Part shown: one piece after another, positions 26,717-35,149 of the stretch | Position numbering within the stretch: position 1 is the stretch's first letter | How the letters are laid out: every line of letters begins with the position of its first letter | From: Bradyrhizobium diazoefficiens | GTDB lineage: Bacteria; Pseudomonadota; Alphaproteobacteria; Rhizobiales; Xanthobacteraceae | Reading direction: 5' to 3' | NCBI RefSeq assembly: GCF_018129965.1 | Contig: NZ_JAFCKW010000005.1 | Span: 62,001 to 126,000, forward strand | Length of the DNA stretch: 64,000 nucleotides | Position numbers and translations under genes: made by a program | Notes under the pieces: model-generated | What the model saw: the letters and a program-made list of their open reading frames with translations, nothing else | Told to the model about the DNA's origin: nothing | Databases searched by the model: none

Positions 26717-27577
26717 ATGACCATCGACGTTGACGCGCTACGCAAGCATATCGGGACGAAAATCGTCGAGCAGGATGTCGCCACCCAGGCCCCGCTCCGG
26801 GGACTCGCGGTGACCTTCGATCGGGAGGAGCGAATTCCCGCAACCGGGGAAGCGATCCCGCCCGGGTGGCATCTGGTGTATTTCGCGGCTCTGTCGCCCA
26901 AGGCGAGCCTCGGCGACGATGGATTGCCGACATCTGGCGGCGTTCTGCCGCCGATGCCGTTTCCACGGCGCATGTATGCGGGAACCGAACTGAGCTTCCA
27001 CGATCCGCTTCGCGTCGGCGATGCGCTGACGCGCGAGACCGAGTGCAGCGATATCTCGCTGCGGTCGGGGGCTACGGGCACATTGATCTTCGCAACCCAG
27101 ACCCGCCGCATTTTCACGCCGCGCGGGCTCGCGCTCGTAGAACAGAGCCACACCGTGTTCCGCGAAGAAGTGAAGCCTGGAGAGAAGAGCGCCACACCGA
27201 AAAGGAACAAGCCGCCAGCCGATACACCGTGGCGCCGGGCGATTACGACGGACCCGGTTTCCTTGTTCCGCTATTCCGCGCTGACTTTCAACCCGCACCG
27301 CATTCATTACGACCGGGACTATGCGATGCGCGTCGAAGGTTATCCCGGCCTTGTCGTGCATGGACCCTACTCGCAGCAGTGCCTGATCGACCTTGCGCGC
27401 GATCACGCTCCGGAAAAAACGCTAAAATCGTTTACGCAGCGCGCCCGTGCACCACTGTTCGACACGGCGCCTTTCAGCGTCGTTGGCCGCGCCGTTGACG
27501 GCGAAAAAGGAGCGGAGCTGTGGGCCCTCACACCGGAGGGAACCATCGCCATGGAAGTCACAATACGATACGCGTGA
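26717..27577 (+). CDS. MaoC-type enoyl-CoA hydratase with FAS1-like dehydratase domain
   Basis: A 286-residue double-hotdog protein. Residues 1-150 form the FAS1-like dehydratase domain (GWHLVYFAALSPKASLG, MPFPRRMYAGTELSFHDPLRVGDALT). Residues 170-286 hold the hydratase motif SALTFNPHRIHYDRDYAMRVEGYPGLVVHGP, with the Asn-His pair of the MaoC active site. Relatives hydrate mesaconyl-C4-CoA, itaconyl-CoA or long branched enoyl-CoAs. Here it would hydrate the product of the dehydrogenase pair at 22591/23688 before cleavage by the thiolase-like enzyme. It starts 27 bases after the DUF35 gene. Confidence 0.85.
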   Translation: MTIDVDALRKHIGTKIVEQDVATQAPLRGLAVTFDREERIPATGEAIPPGWHLVYFAALSPKASLGDDGLPTSGGVLPPMPFPRRMYAGTELSFHDPLRVGDALTRETECSDISLRSGATGTLIFATQTRRIFTPRGLALVEQSHTVFREEVKPGEKSATPKRNKPPADTPWRRAITTDPVSLFRYSALTFNPHRIHYDRDYAMRVEGYPGLVVHGPYSQQCLIDLARDHAPEKTLKSFTQRARAPLFDTAPFSVVGRAVDGEKGAELWALTPEGTIAMEVTIRYA

Positions 27578-27851
27578 GAACAATGGTTAATGCAAAAGTT
27601 GTTTTGACGGATATCAATGATTGTGGCCAATCCTCGCTTCTGTGTAAGCAGTTATGCCCCGAAGCGCGCGTTAGCTTAAAGAAGCTCCGCCGCAAAGCCG
27701 ATGATGTTTAAGCAGCCATGTGGGTTGACTTCACGATAGACGATCTGGCGATCCTTCAGGCTCAGCTACGGCTGCTCATGGCGCAACCCGCGAGTGTAGA
27801 TCGTGCGGCCGACGAGTGGGATCAAAAGAGCGCGGGACGGGCAATTTGAGA

Positions 27852-28712
27852 ATGATCGCTTCTAGGGTTGGCAAAATTGCAACGTTGACGTCGGACAACG
27901 TGAATAGCGGCGCTCCGCTTCTGCATTTCGCACATGCGACCGGCTTCAATGCGGAAACGTATCGACGCTTGCTGGAGCAGCTATCAGCAAGATTCCGTGT
28001 CGTCGCGTCCGACGCGCGTGGACATGGACGCACCACATTGCCAGCAATTCCGGAAAGGCTAACAAGTTGGGAGACCTATGAATCGGACCTTGAGGAGCTT
28101 CTTGGCGTTTACAAGGAGCCTGCCTTCCTCGTGGGTCATTCGATCGGTGCAACCGTCAGTGTGATGCTGGCGGCCCGACGGCCAGACTTGGTGCTCGGTG
28201 TGGGCCTGCTCGAGCCGTCATTTGTCCCATTCGAGAGGGCGTATCGAGTTGCGAGCGAGCGGCGGGAGGGGCGCATCGTGGATTTCGATATTGCAATCCA
28301 GGCGCGCAAGCGCCGATCGACATGGGCGTCCCTGCCGGAGATTCGCGAGTCTTATGCAAAGAAAGCAATGTTCGCCACCTGGCAAGACGGATTTCTTGAA
28401 GATTATCTTGAGGGCGGGTTGGTGTTTCTAGCAAACGATCAAATCCGGTTAGCATGTGATCCATCCTGGGAAGCTGCAACCTTCCAGGCCGCGACGACCG
28501 ATTTTTGGGACATTCTTCCTCGCTACAAAGGCAAGTTATTGTTGGCCTACGGCTCGCGATTTAGCACTGTAAGTGATGCCGATGCGAAGAAGATTGTCGA
28601 ACTTGCACCTCAAACTCGCGTATTCAATTTTCAGGAGAATAGCCATTTTCTTCCAATGGAACGGCCACAAGCACTATCTCGGCTGATTATGAGTGAGTTT
28701 GATAATTCCTAG
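27852..28712 (+). CDS. Alpha/beta hydrolase
   Basis: A 286-residue alpha/beta hydrolase. FAHATGFNAETY forms the oxyanion region, DARGHGRT follows, the nucleophile is Ser97 in VGHSIGAT, and the His is in NSHFLPMERP near residue 266. It probably cleaves an ester or lactone and could act on the product of the Baeyer-Villiger enzyme encoded downstream. ATG 27852 is preferred; an in-frame GTG at 27816 adds 12 residues. A gap of about 270 bases separates it from the MaoC gene and no operator copy is seen, so it may not belong to the same operon. Confidence 0.8.
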   Translation: MIASRVGKIATLTSDNVNSGAPLLHFAHATGFNAETYRRLLEQLSARFRVVASDARGHGRTTLPAIPERLTSWETYESDLEELLGVYKEPAFLVGHSIGATVSVMLAARRPDLVLGVGLLEPSFVPFERAYRVASERREGRIVDFDIAIQARKRRSTWASLPEIRESYAKKAMFATWQDGFLEDYLEGGLVFLANDQIRLACDPSWEAATFQAATTDFWDILPRYKGKLLLAYGSRFSTVSDADAKKIVELAPQTRVFNFQENSHFLPMERPQALSRLIMSEFDNS

Positions 28713-28719
28713 CGTGGCT

Positions 28720-28768
28720 ATCGCCGCGGATCGATTGAGCGATTCTACTGTTGCGCCGGCGCGGCGAT
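28720..28768. repeat. Nine-base inverted repeat downstream of the hydrolase gene
   Basis: ATCGCCGCG at 28720-28728 and CGCGGCGAT at 28760-28768 are perfect complements, 31 bases apart, in the gap between the hydrolase gene and the convergent monooxygenase gene. It could form a stem that ends transcription, but there is no T-run. Confidence 0.35.
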
Positions 28769-28954
28769 TGCGATGAGGCCGTCCAACGTGATTGCGCGCG
28801 ACTGGATCGTGGCGCCAAGCATCGGTTGTTCAGCGGAAAACATGCGGCGCATTCCATTAGAAATCACGGAGATGACCCGGGAATCAATCGCGGAAAAGTG
28901 GACATTGACGATAACTGCTTCCAACCCACATAGCAGCCATGTGTTGATCACTCT

Positions 28955-30703
28955 TCAGACTACTGGGACACGTTTGGCGGCGACGGCGGCCGGTGAAATG
29001 ACGTCGATATCGATCGGCACACGCCAGCGTTCGGTGTAGCGCACCTGCGGCGGCGCGTTGCTGGCTGGCGCGCCTTCCAGCACAAAGCCATCGAAGCCGC
29101 CGCTCATGACCTCGTTGCATTTCTGCACATAGACGGGGAATCCGCCGATATAGGGCATGAAGACGCGCGGCCGGCCGGGGATGTTGGCGCCGACATACCA
29201 GGAACTGCAGGTCGACCGCAGCGAGACCGTCGATACGTCGTTGACGTGCTCGACCCAGGCGTCCTCATCTTTCAGAACGGGCTCGATGGTCGCGGCCCCG
29301 ACGTCGCGCAGGTGGGCCATGCAGTCCGCCAGCCAGTCGACATGCTGCTCGATCGCCTGGATCATGCTGGCGAGCACCGAGGGGCTGCCGGGACCGGTGA
29401 TCGTGAACAGATTCGGGAAGCCTGCCGATGCGATACCGAGATAGGCGCGGGGGCCCGCCCGCCATTTCTCGGCCAGCGTCAGGCCGTTGCGGCCGGTGAT
29501 CCTGATTTTGTCGAACGATCCCGTCATCGCGGCAAAGCCGGTGGCGCAGACGACGGCGTCCAGTCCGTACTCGACACCGTCGACCTCGATGCCATCGGCG
29601 GTGAAGCGCTCGATCGGCGTCCGGGACACGTCGACCAGCTTGACGTGAGGCAAATTGTACGTCTCGAAGTAGCCGGTATCGACGCAGAGCCGCTTGCAGC
29701 CGAACACATTGTCCGGGGACAGCAGGTCCGCCGTCGCCGGGTCTTTCACGATGCTGCGGATCTTGCGCCGGGCGAAGTCGGCGATGGTGTCGTTGGCGGC
29801 CGTTTCGAACAGAAGATCGCCGTAGGCGCCGAGAAAGGGCAGACCGCCGCGGGCCCAGGCTTCCTCGTACTGCTGTTCACGCTCTTCCGGGCTCGCTTCC
29901 AGCGCCGGCCTGGTGTTGAAAGGAAAATAGAAGCCGGTCGGGCGGCCGCGCGCCTTTGCCCGCAGCGCCGGATACTCGGCCTTGGCCGCCTTCAGGTATT
30001 CCGGCGTCAGTTCCTCGTTCCGGGCCGGCACCGACCAGGTCGCGGTGCGCTGGAATACCGTGAGGCTTGCGGCCTGCTGCGCGATGATCGGAATCGACTG
30101 GATTGCCGAGGAGCCGGTCCCGATGACGCCGACACGCAGTCCGGTGAAGTCGACACCCTCCTGCGGCCATTCGCCGGTGTGATAGATCGGTCCGCGAAAG
30201 TCCTCGAGACCCCTGAAGCTCGGCCGGTTCGGCGCCGACAGGCAGCCGACGGCCATGATGCAGAACCTCGCCAAAACCCTGTCGCCGCGGTCGGTCTCGA
30301 TCAGCCAGCATTTGGCGTCTTCATCGAACGTTGCCGCGGTGACGCGCGTGTCGAACACGATATCCCGGCGCAGGTCGAAACGATCGGCAACGTGGTTGGC
30401 GTAGGAAAGGATCTCGGCCTGCGGCGCGTATTTCTCCGACCAGTTCCACTCCTGGTCCAGCTCCTCGGAGAAGGAGAATGAGTACTGCATACTCTCGACG
30501 TCGCAGCGTGCACCTGGATAGCGGTTCCAATACCAGGTGCCACCCACGCCACTGCCGGCCTCGAAGACCCGTGCCGAAAAGCTAAGCCCGCGCAGGCGAT
30601 GCAGCATGTACATCCCCGCAAAGCCCGCACCCACGATAACAGCGTCGAAAACTGTTCCCATTTCGCCTGGGCGCTCTTGTCGCGTTGTGGTGTCGGCAAT
30701 CAT
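28955..30703 (-). CDS. Baeyer-Villiger monooxygenase (flavin, NADPH)
   Basis: A 582-residue type I Baeyer-Villiger monooxygenase of the cyclohexanone/steroid monooxygenase kind, inserting oxygen next to a ketone to give an ester or lactone. The FAD motif GAGFAG is at residues 25-30, the family fingerprint FRGPIYHTGEWP at 169-180 (F169, G171, H175, W179), and the second nucleotide motif GTGSSA at about 195. ATG 30703 has AGGAG upstream; an open frame to 30889 gives an N-terminus without homology. It is separated from the liv operon by a stem-loop at 30977. A cyclic ketone substrate fits the alicyclic theme but is not shown. Confidence 0.92.
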   Translation of the reverse strand: MIADTTTRQERPGEMGTVFDAVIVGAGFAGMYMLHRLRGLSFSARVFEAGSGVGGTWYWNRYPGARCDVESMQYSFSFSEELDQEWNWSEKYAPQAEILSYANHVADRFDLRRDIVFDTRVTAATFDEDAKCWLIETDRGDRVLARFCIMAVGCLSAPNRPSFRGLEDFRGPIYHTGEWPQEGVDFTGLRVGVIGTGSSAIQSIPIIAQQAASLTVFQRTATWSVPARNEELTPEYLKAAKAEYPALRAKARGRPTGFYFPFNTRPALEASPEEREQQYEEAWARGGLPFLGAYGDLLFETAANDTIADFARRKIRSIVKDPATADLLSPDNVFGCKRLCVDTGYFETYNLPHVKLVDVSRTPIERFTADGIEVDGVEYGLDAVVCATGFAAMTGSFDKIRITGRNGLTLAEKWRAGPRAYLGIASAGFPNLFTITGPGSPSVLASMIQAIEQHVDWLADCMAHLRDVGAATIEPVLKDEDAWVEHVNDVSTVSLRSTCSSWYVGANIPGRPRVFMPYIGGFPVYVQKCNEVMSGGFDGFVLEGAPASNAPPQVRYTERWRVPIDIDVISPAAVAAKRVPVV

Positions 30704-30976
30704 GGCTCGTGTCGTCTCCTTGCAGGTCGACGAAGCTAATCGAGATAAAGCTCTTTCTCCGCAGGCGCCAAAGGGTTCGCAAATAAAGCCTGAGAAATTC
30801 ATCTCGTACGCCGGCTCGCCTATTAATTCCTGATTTTTATATTTTGGTAGGCGGGCAGGGCAATGCACCAGTGGCCGAAGCTGGTACATGGCGGATCTAA
30901 ACGCAGAGCTGGCTAGCTATATGCCGCAGGCGGACGGCATCGGAGATATTTGCAATGGAATGGAATCAGCACCAAC

Positions 30977-31014
30977 CTGGCCGGCAACGTCGGTAAATCG
31001 ACTTTGCCGGCCAG
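30977..31014 (-). terminator. Strong stem-loop after livK
   Basis: CTGGCCGGCAA (30977-30987) and TTGCCGGCCAG (31004-31014) form a perfect 11-bp stem with a 16-base loop, 7 bases beyond the livK stop. No T-run follows on the minus strand, so it may be an atypical terminator or a 3' stabilising structure for the liv transcript. Confidence 0.55.
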
Positions 31015-31021
31015 AGGCAAT

Positions 31022-32269
31022 TCATTTTTGAGTTTCAGACTTGGCATAATCCGCCGACTGCTCTTTCACGACGCTCCAGACGTCGTCTTGAAAGCCGGCG
31101 ATCCAATCGGTTTGCGGGACCCATTTACCTCCGTCCCACATTTCAATGCGTGTCTTGCCGCCGCCGCCATGATCCTGTGCCGTGACTGTAATAGGTGCAA
31201 TCAGCCCGTTAGCATCGTAATTTTTCAGACTCTCAAGACCAGCCTTAATTTTGTCGGGTGTTAGCGGCCAACCGCCATTCTTGATCGCAAGGCGGGCGCC
31301 TTCGAATGCGATCGAGTAGATCGCAAGACCAGTGTTGTAGTAGACGTCCTCGGTAAATTTACGGTCACCGTTGCCTTTGCCTTTGTCGTAAAGCTCTTTG
31401 ATAATCTGCTGAACCAACGGCTGATTTGAGCCGCCGGCGACGTTGGTGCCGCGTTTCAATCCCTTAGCGACATCGGGCCCAATATTCTTGATGTCGACCT
31501 CGTTGAGCCAATTAACGGCGATATACTTTTCAATCGAGATCCCGTTGCGCTTCATCTCGCGCGACGCGATCACATGCATATTCGACAGGCTCCAGCTCAC
31601 AATCCAGTCCGGGTTGAGACGACGGATCTGCGTCCATGCCGAGGCCTGATCGTTGCCCGGCAGCGGATACGGCACGAGTTGCAACTCGAAACCTTCCTTC
31701 TGCGCCAGCGTCTTTAAGATGCCGATCGGTTCCTGTCCGAACGGATAATCGATATAAAAGAACGCGACCTTGACGCCCTTCAGAGTTCCGCCGGACTTCT
31801 GTTTGATGTATTCGATGTCATTGGCGGCCTGACCCCAGTAGGTCGGTCCGATCGGAAATACCCATTTGAACACGTTGCCATCGACCGCATCCCCGCGACC
31901 GACCAGTGACTGGATCAGGATGTTGCCATCCTTCATGATGCGCGGAAGGACCGCGCGCGATACCGGCGTCGACAACATGTCGAACACCATCACGCCTTCG
32001 CGTTTCAGGCGTTCGTAGCATTCGATGCCGCGTTGCGGCTCGTTGCCATGGTCCTGAACGATCAGTTCGATCGGATGGCCTTCGAGACCGCCCTTCGCAT
32101 TGAGAAGGTCGGCATAGTCGCGCACAGCCTGGGCAATCTGCGGCGTGACGAACGTATAGGCTTTACTCAGGTCATAGCACAGAGCGAAGCGGACCGGATC
32201 GGCCGCGGCAGCAGGCACGACGTTGAACAACGCCAACGCTAGTCCGGCTAGTATAGATAGTAATTTCAT
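31022..32269 (-). CDS. ABC transporter substrate-binding protein (LivK/HAAT type)
   Basis: A 415-residue periplasmic binding protein of the branched-chain amino acid/aromatic acid family. The signal peptide (KLLSILAGLALALFNVVPAAAA) is cut near residue 23. The mature protein has AVRDYADLLNAKGGLEGHPIELI and an FFYIDYPFGQEP motif. Members of this family in photosynthetic and soil alphaproteobacteria often bind aromatic or alicyclic acids. The start has a strong GGGGAGGA site, suggesting high expression. It is the last gene of the liv operon. Confidence 0.88.
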   Translation of the reverse strand: MKLLSILAGLALALFNVVPAAAADPVRFALCYDLSKAYTFVTPQIAQAVRDYADLLNAKGGLEGHPIELIVQDHGNEPQRGIECYERLKREGVMVFDMLSTPVSRAVLPRIMKDGNILIQSLVGRGDAVDGNVFKWVFPIGPTYWGQAANDIEYIKQKSGGTLKGVKVAFFYIDYPFGQEPIGILKTLAQKEGFELQLVPYPLPGNDQASAWTQIRRLNPDWIVSWSLSNMHVIASREMKRNGISIEKYIAVNWLNEVDIKNIGPDVAKGLKRGTNVAGGSNQPLVQQIIKELYDKGKGNGDRKFTEDVYYNTGLAIYSIAFEGARLAIKNGGWPLTPDKIKAGLESLKNYDANGLIAPITVTAQDHGGGGKTRIEMWDGGKWVPQTDWIAGFQDDVWSVVKEQSADYAKSETQK

Positions 32270-32356
32270 TTTACCGATCCTCCCCTGGTTGACTGAGTGA
32301 ACTGAGCAAATTTTAATGATTCCAGCTTTTATCGAACGGCGTACATCTGGCGATCG

Positions 32357-33163
32357 TCAGGTCAGCCAACGTTTCCGCCGGCTATAATGTTTGATGTCGC
32401 GAAAGTTCTTGTTTTCCGCGCCTCCCAGGTAGAACTCCTGAATGTCGGGATTTTTCTTCAATGCAGCCGCACTGTCGTGCATCACGATGCGGCCGCTTTC
32501 GATGAGATAGCCGTGGGAGACAATTTCGAGCGCGGCAATGGCGTTCTGCTCAACCAGCAATATCGAAAGTCCTTCATCGCGGTTGATGCGGCCGAGGATC
32601 TGGAAGATTTCAGCGACAAGAAAAGGAGCCAGTCCCAGGCTGGGTTCGTCGAGCATCAATAGTTTTGGCTGGGTCATCAAAGCACGGCCGATTGCGAGCA
32701 TTTGCTGTTCGCCGCCGGAGAGATAACCCGACGCGACGGTCCGGCGCTCGTGCAGACGTGGGAAATAACTGTAAACCCGGTCCTTGTTGCGGTTCATGTC
32801 CTGGCGGCTATGCAACGCCGAAGCCGCGATCAAGTTTTCGTCGGGCGTGAGATGTTCGAACACCCGGCGCCCTTCGAGCACGTGGGCGATCCCCAGCTTG
32901 ACGCGGTCCTGCGGCATCAGGCCGCCAATGCTTTGGCCGCGGAACTGCAATTCGCCCCGCCGCACCTCACCCCGCTCGGCCGTGAGCAAACCGCTGATCG
33001 ATTTCAGCGTCGTACTCTTTCCCGCGCCATTGGCGCCGAGCAGGGCCACCATTCCGCCCTCGGGCACATCGATCGAAACACCCTTGATCGCAAGTGAGAC
33101 GTGGTCGTAGACGACCTCAATATTGTTGAGGGACAGTATCTTAGCGGTAATCGGTGCGTTCAT
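32357..33163 (-). CDS. livF: ABC transporter ATPase, LivF type
   Basis: A 268-residue ATPase with Walker A GANGAGKST, the signature LSGGEQQM, Walker B LLMLDEP and the H-loop region near the end. The moderate length and YDHVSLAIKGVSIDVPEGGM start identify the LivF branch. ATG 33163 is chosen because homology begins at NAPITAKILSLNN; an upstream start at 33208 would overlap livM. It works with LivG and the LivH/LivM permeases. Confidence 0.9.
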   Translation of the reverse strand: MNAPITAKILSLNNIEVVYDHVSLAIKGVSIDVPEGGMVALLGANGAGKSTTLKSISGLLTAERGEVRRGELQFRGQSIGGLMPQDRVKLGIAHVLEGRRVFEHLTPDENLIAASALHSRQDMNRNKDRVYSYFPRLHERRTVASGYLSGGEQQMLAIGRALMTQPKLLMLDEPSLGLAPFLVAEIFQILGRINRDEGLSILLVEQNAIAALEIVSHGYLIESGRIVMHDSAAALKKNPDIQEFYLGGAENKNFRDIKHYSRRKRWLT

Positions 33164-33180
33164 GGCGTTCGTGCTTCCCG

Positions 33181-34254
33181 CTATTTCTTCGTGTAGCCGA
33201 AAGGCCATACCAGAAGATAGTCCCGAATGTTGTTGTAGATCTTCCCAAGCCCCAGCGGTTCAATCAGGAGAAACCCGATAATAAGCGCGCCATAGAAAGC
33301 TTGGGGTAGATGAGCCAGAGTTTCGATACCTAGCGAGAACCCGAACTTGGTCGTCGCCCAGGAGATGAAACTGTTCATCACGCCCGGCATCAGCAGAATG
33401 AACGCGGCGCCGAAATAACTGCCGATGATGCTGCCCAACCCGCCCACGATGACCATCGCCAACGCCTGAATTGAGACGTCGACGGAAAACTGCTCGGGGG
33501 TTACGGCATGGTAAAATGTACCGATCAGGATGGCTCCGCTCACGCCACCGATGAACGAGGATGTCGCGAACGCCACCAGTTTGAAGTAGAAGCTGTTCAC
33601 GCCGATGACCGCGGCTGCGTAATCTTTCTCCCGAACAGCGACCAGAGCGCGGCCGAGCGCGGTGCGCCGCAGATTGAGCATGAAGGACGTAACCAGCACG
33701 CACCAGACGAGGGCGACGTAATAGAGTCCTGCATCGGAGGTGACAGCCCGACCCAGCAGGCGGATGTCAGGTGCCTGCAACGTGGCCTGTGTACCACCGC
33801 TGATCGCGGGCACGTGCGAAATCGTCCAATCCATCACGAACTGCAAGGCAAGCGTGCTGAGCGCCAAATATAGGCCTTTCACTCGCAGTGCGGCAAAAGC
33901 GAACACACTTCCGATAACCGATGCTGTTATTCCCGCGAGGACGATGGCAATCTCCCATGGTATGCCTGCCCTGGTGGCATGAACCGCAGCGTAGGCGCCG
34001 ATTCCCATCACCGCTGCGTAGCCTAGATGAAATTGCCCCGCCCATCCGAGGATCAAATTGAGACCGAGCGCGCCCGCAGTCCAGATAAGCCAAGGCAGCA
34101 AATAACTGCTGAGATAAAGCGTGTTCATGTAGATCGGCGCGGCCAGCGCCAGCAACAGCAGAATACCGATCATCCATCGATCGGCAGGGATCGGAAATAG
34201 CGCGCGGTCGGCGCTATAATCCGCATGAAAAATCCCGGCTTGACGGAATAGCAT
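33181..34254 (-). CDS. livM: ABC transporter permease, LivM type
   Basis: A 357-residue permease with about nine or ten hydrophobic segments and the LivM signatures LGLNLILGWAGQFHLGYAAVMGIGAY and the cytoplasmic coupling loop ALGRALVAVREKDYAAAVIGV. The start follows the livH stop by 4 bases. It forms the membrane pore with LivH. Confidence 0.9.
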   Translation of the reverse strand: MLFRQAGIFHADYSADRALFPIPADRWMIGILLLLALAAPIYMNTLYLSSYLLPWLIWTAGALGLNLILGWAGQFHLGYAAVMGIGAYAAVHATRAGIPWEIAIVLAGITASVIGSVFAFAALRVKGLYLALSTLALQFVMDWTISHVPAISGGTQATLQAPDIRLLGRAVTSDAGLYYVALVWCVLVTSFMLNLRRTALGRALVAVREKDYAAAVIGVNSFYFKLVAFATSSFIGGVSGAILIGTFYHAVTPEQFSVDVSIQALAMVIVGGLGSIIGSYFGAAFILLMPGVMNSFISWATTKFGFSLGIETLAHLPQAFYGALIIGFLLIEPLGLGKIYNNIRDYLLVWPFGYTKK

Positions 34255-34258
34255 GTTC

Positions 34259-35146
34259 CTAAACCCTCTCGATGTCGTGGCGACCGAAAAGTCCGTGCGG
34301 TCGGATCAAGATGGTCAGGATCAGCATTGCCGCATCGACAAGATCGCGACTCGCGCCACCCAGCAGGGGGTCGAGAACGCTGGATGCAATTCCCTCGACG
34401 ACGCCGAGCAGGACGCCGGCGAGCAACGCGCCTCCTATACTGTCCAGTCCGCCCAAAACGGCTACGGTCACGCCCTTGAGCAGCAGTTGCGCGAGCGATT
34501 GATCGACGCCCTGTACCGAACTCCAGAGCACACCGGCAATCGTCGCGACCACCGCCGACATGGCCCAAGACAGCGCGACGCCGCGCTCGACCGAAATGCC
34601 GACCGACCAGGCCGCCGTATAATCATCGGAAATCGCACGCAAAACCACACCCACCCGGCTCCGGAAGAACATCACGAAAAAACCGAACATCGCAATTGTG
34701 ACCACCGCTCCAAAAGCGTAAGCGCGATTGATCAATAATGGACCGAGAAAAAGCGGGGCATCGCTGATGCCCAGATTCATGGGGCGCGTGGTACCGCCCC
34801 AAATGGTCATCGAGCCGGCTCGCAGGAAAATCTCCAGGCCAAGCGTCATCATCAGGATCATGATGATGGGGCGGCCGGCGAGGCGCCGCAGCGCCACCCG
34901 TTCGATGGCCAACCCGATGATAAACATTGTTATGATCGCCAGCGAAATCGCCGCCCAGATCGGTGCGCCCGCGCTGTTGGCGAATGCGAGCACGACATAG
35001 GCGGCCAGCATCGTCATCGAGCCCTGTGCAAGATTGGGCACCGATGACGATTTGTAGATCAGGACAATTCCCATCGCGACAAGTGAATACATCAAGCCAA
35101 TAAGCGCGCCGTTGGCAGCAGATTCCATCAACGATATCGCGTCCAT
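34259..35146 (-). CDS. livH: ABC transporter permease, LivH type
   Basis: A 295-residue permease with about eight membrane helices. LivH signatures are NGALIGLMYSLVAMGIVLIYK, NLAQGSM and the final AMLILTILIRPHGLFGRH. The start has an AGGAGG site and lies 3 bases after the CoA ligase stop, so transport and activation genes are translated together. Confidence 0.9.
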   Translation of the reverse strand: MDAISLMESAANGALIGLMYSLVAMGIVLIYKSSSVPNLAQGSMTMLAAYVVLAFANSAGAPIWAAISLAIITMFIIGLAIERVALRRLAGRPIIMILMMTLGLEIFLRAGSMTIWGGTTRPMNLGISDAPLFLGPLLINRAYAFGAVVTIAMFGFFVMFFRSRVGVVLRAISDDYTAAWSVGISVERGVALSWAMSAVVATIAGVLWSSVQGVDQSLAQLLLKGVTVAVLGGLDSIGGALLAGVLLGVVEGIASSVLDPLLGGASRDLVDAAMLILTILIRPHGLFGRHDIERV

Positions 35147-35149
35147 GCT

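Noticed and set aside
29246-30481. 411-codon plus-strand frame opposite the Baeyer-Villiger gene
   Set aside because: The minus strand has the full monooxygenase fingerprint; the antisense translation shows no family pattern.
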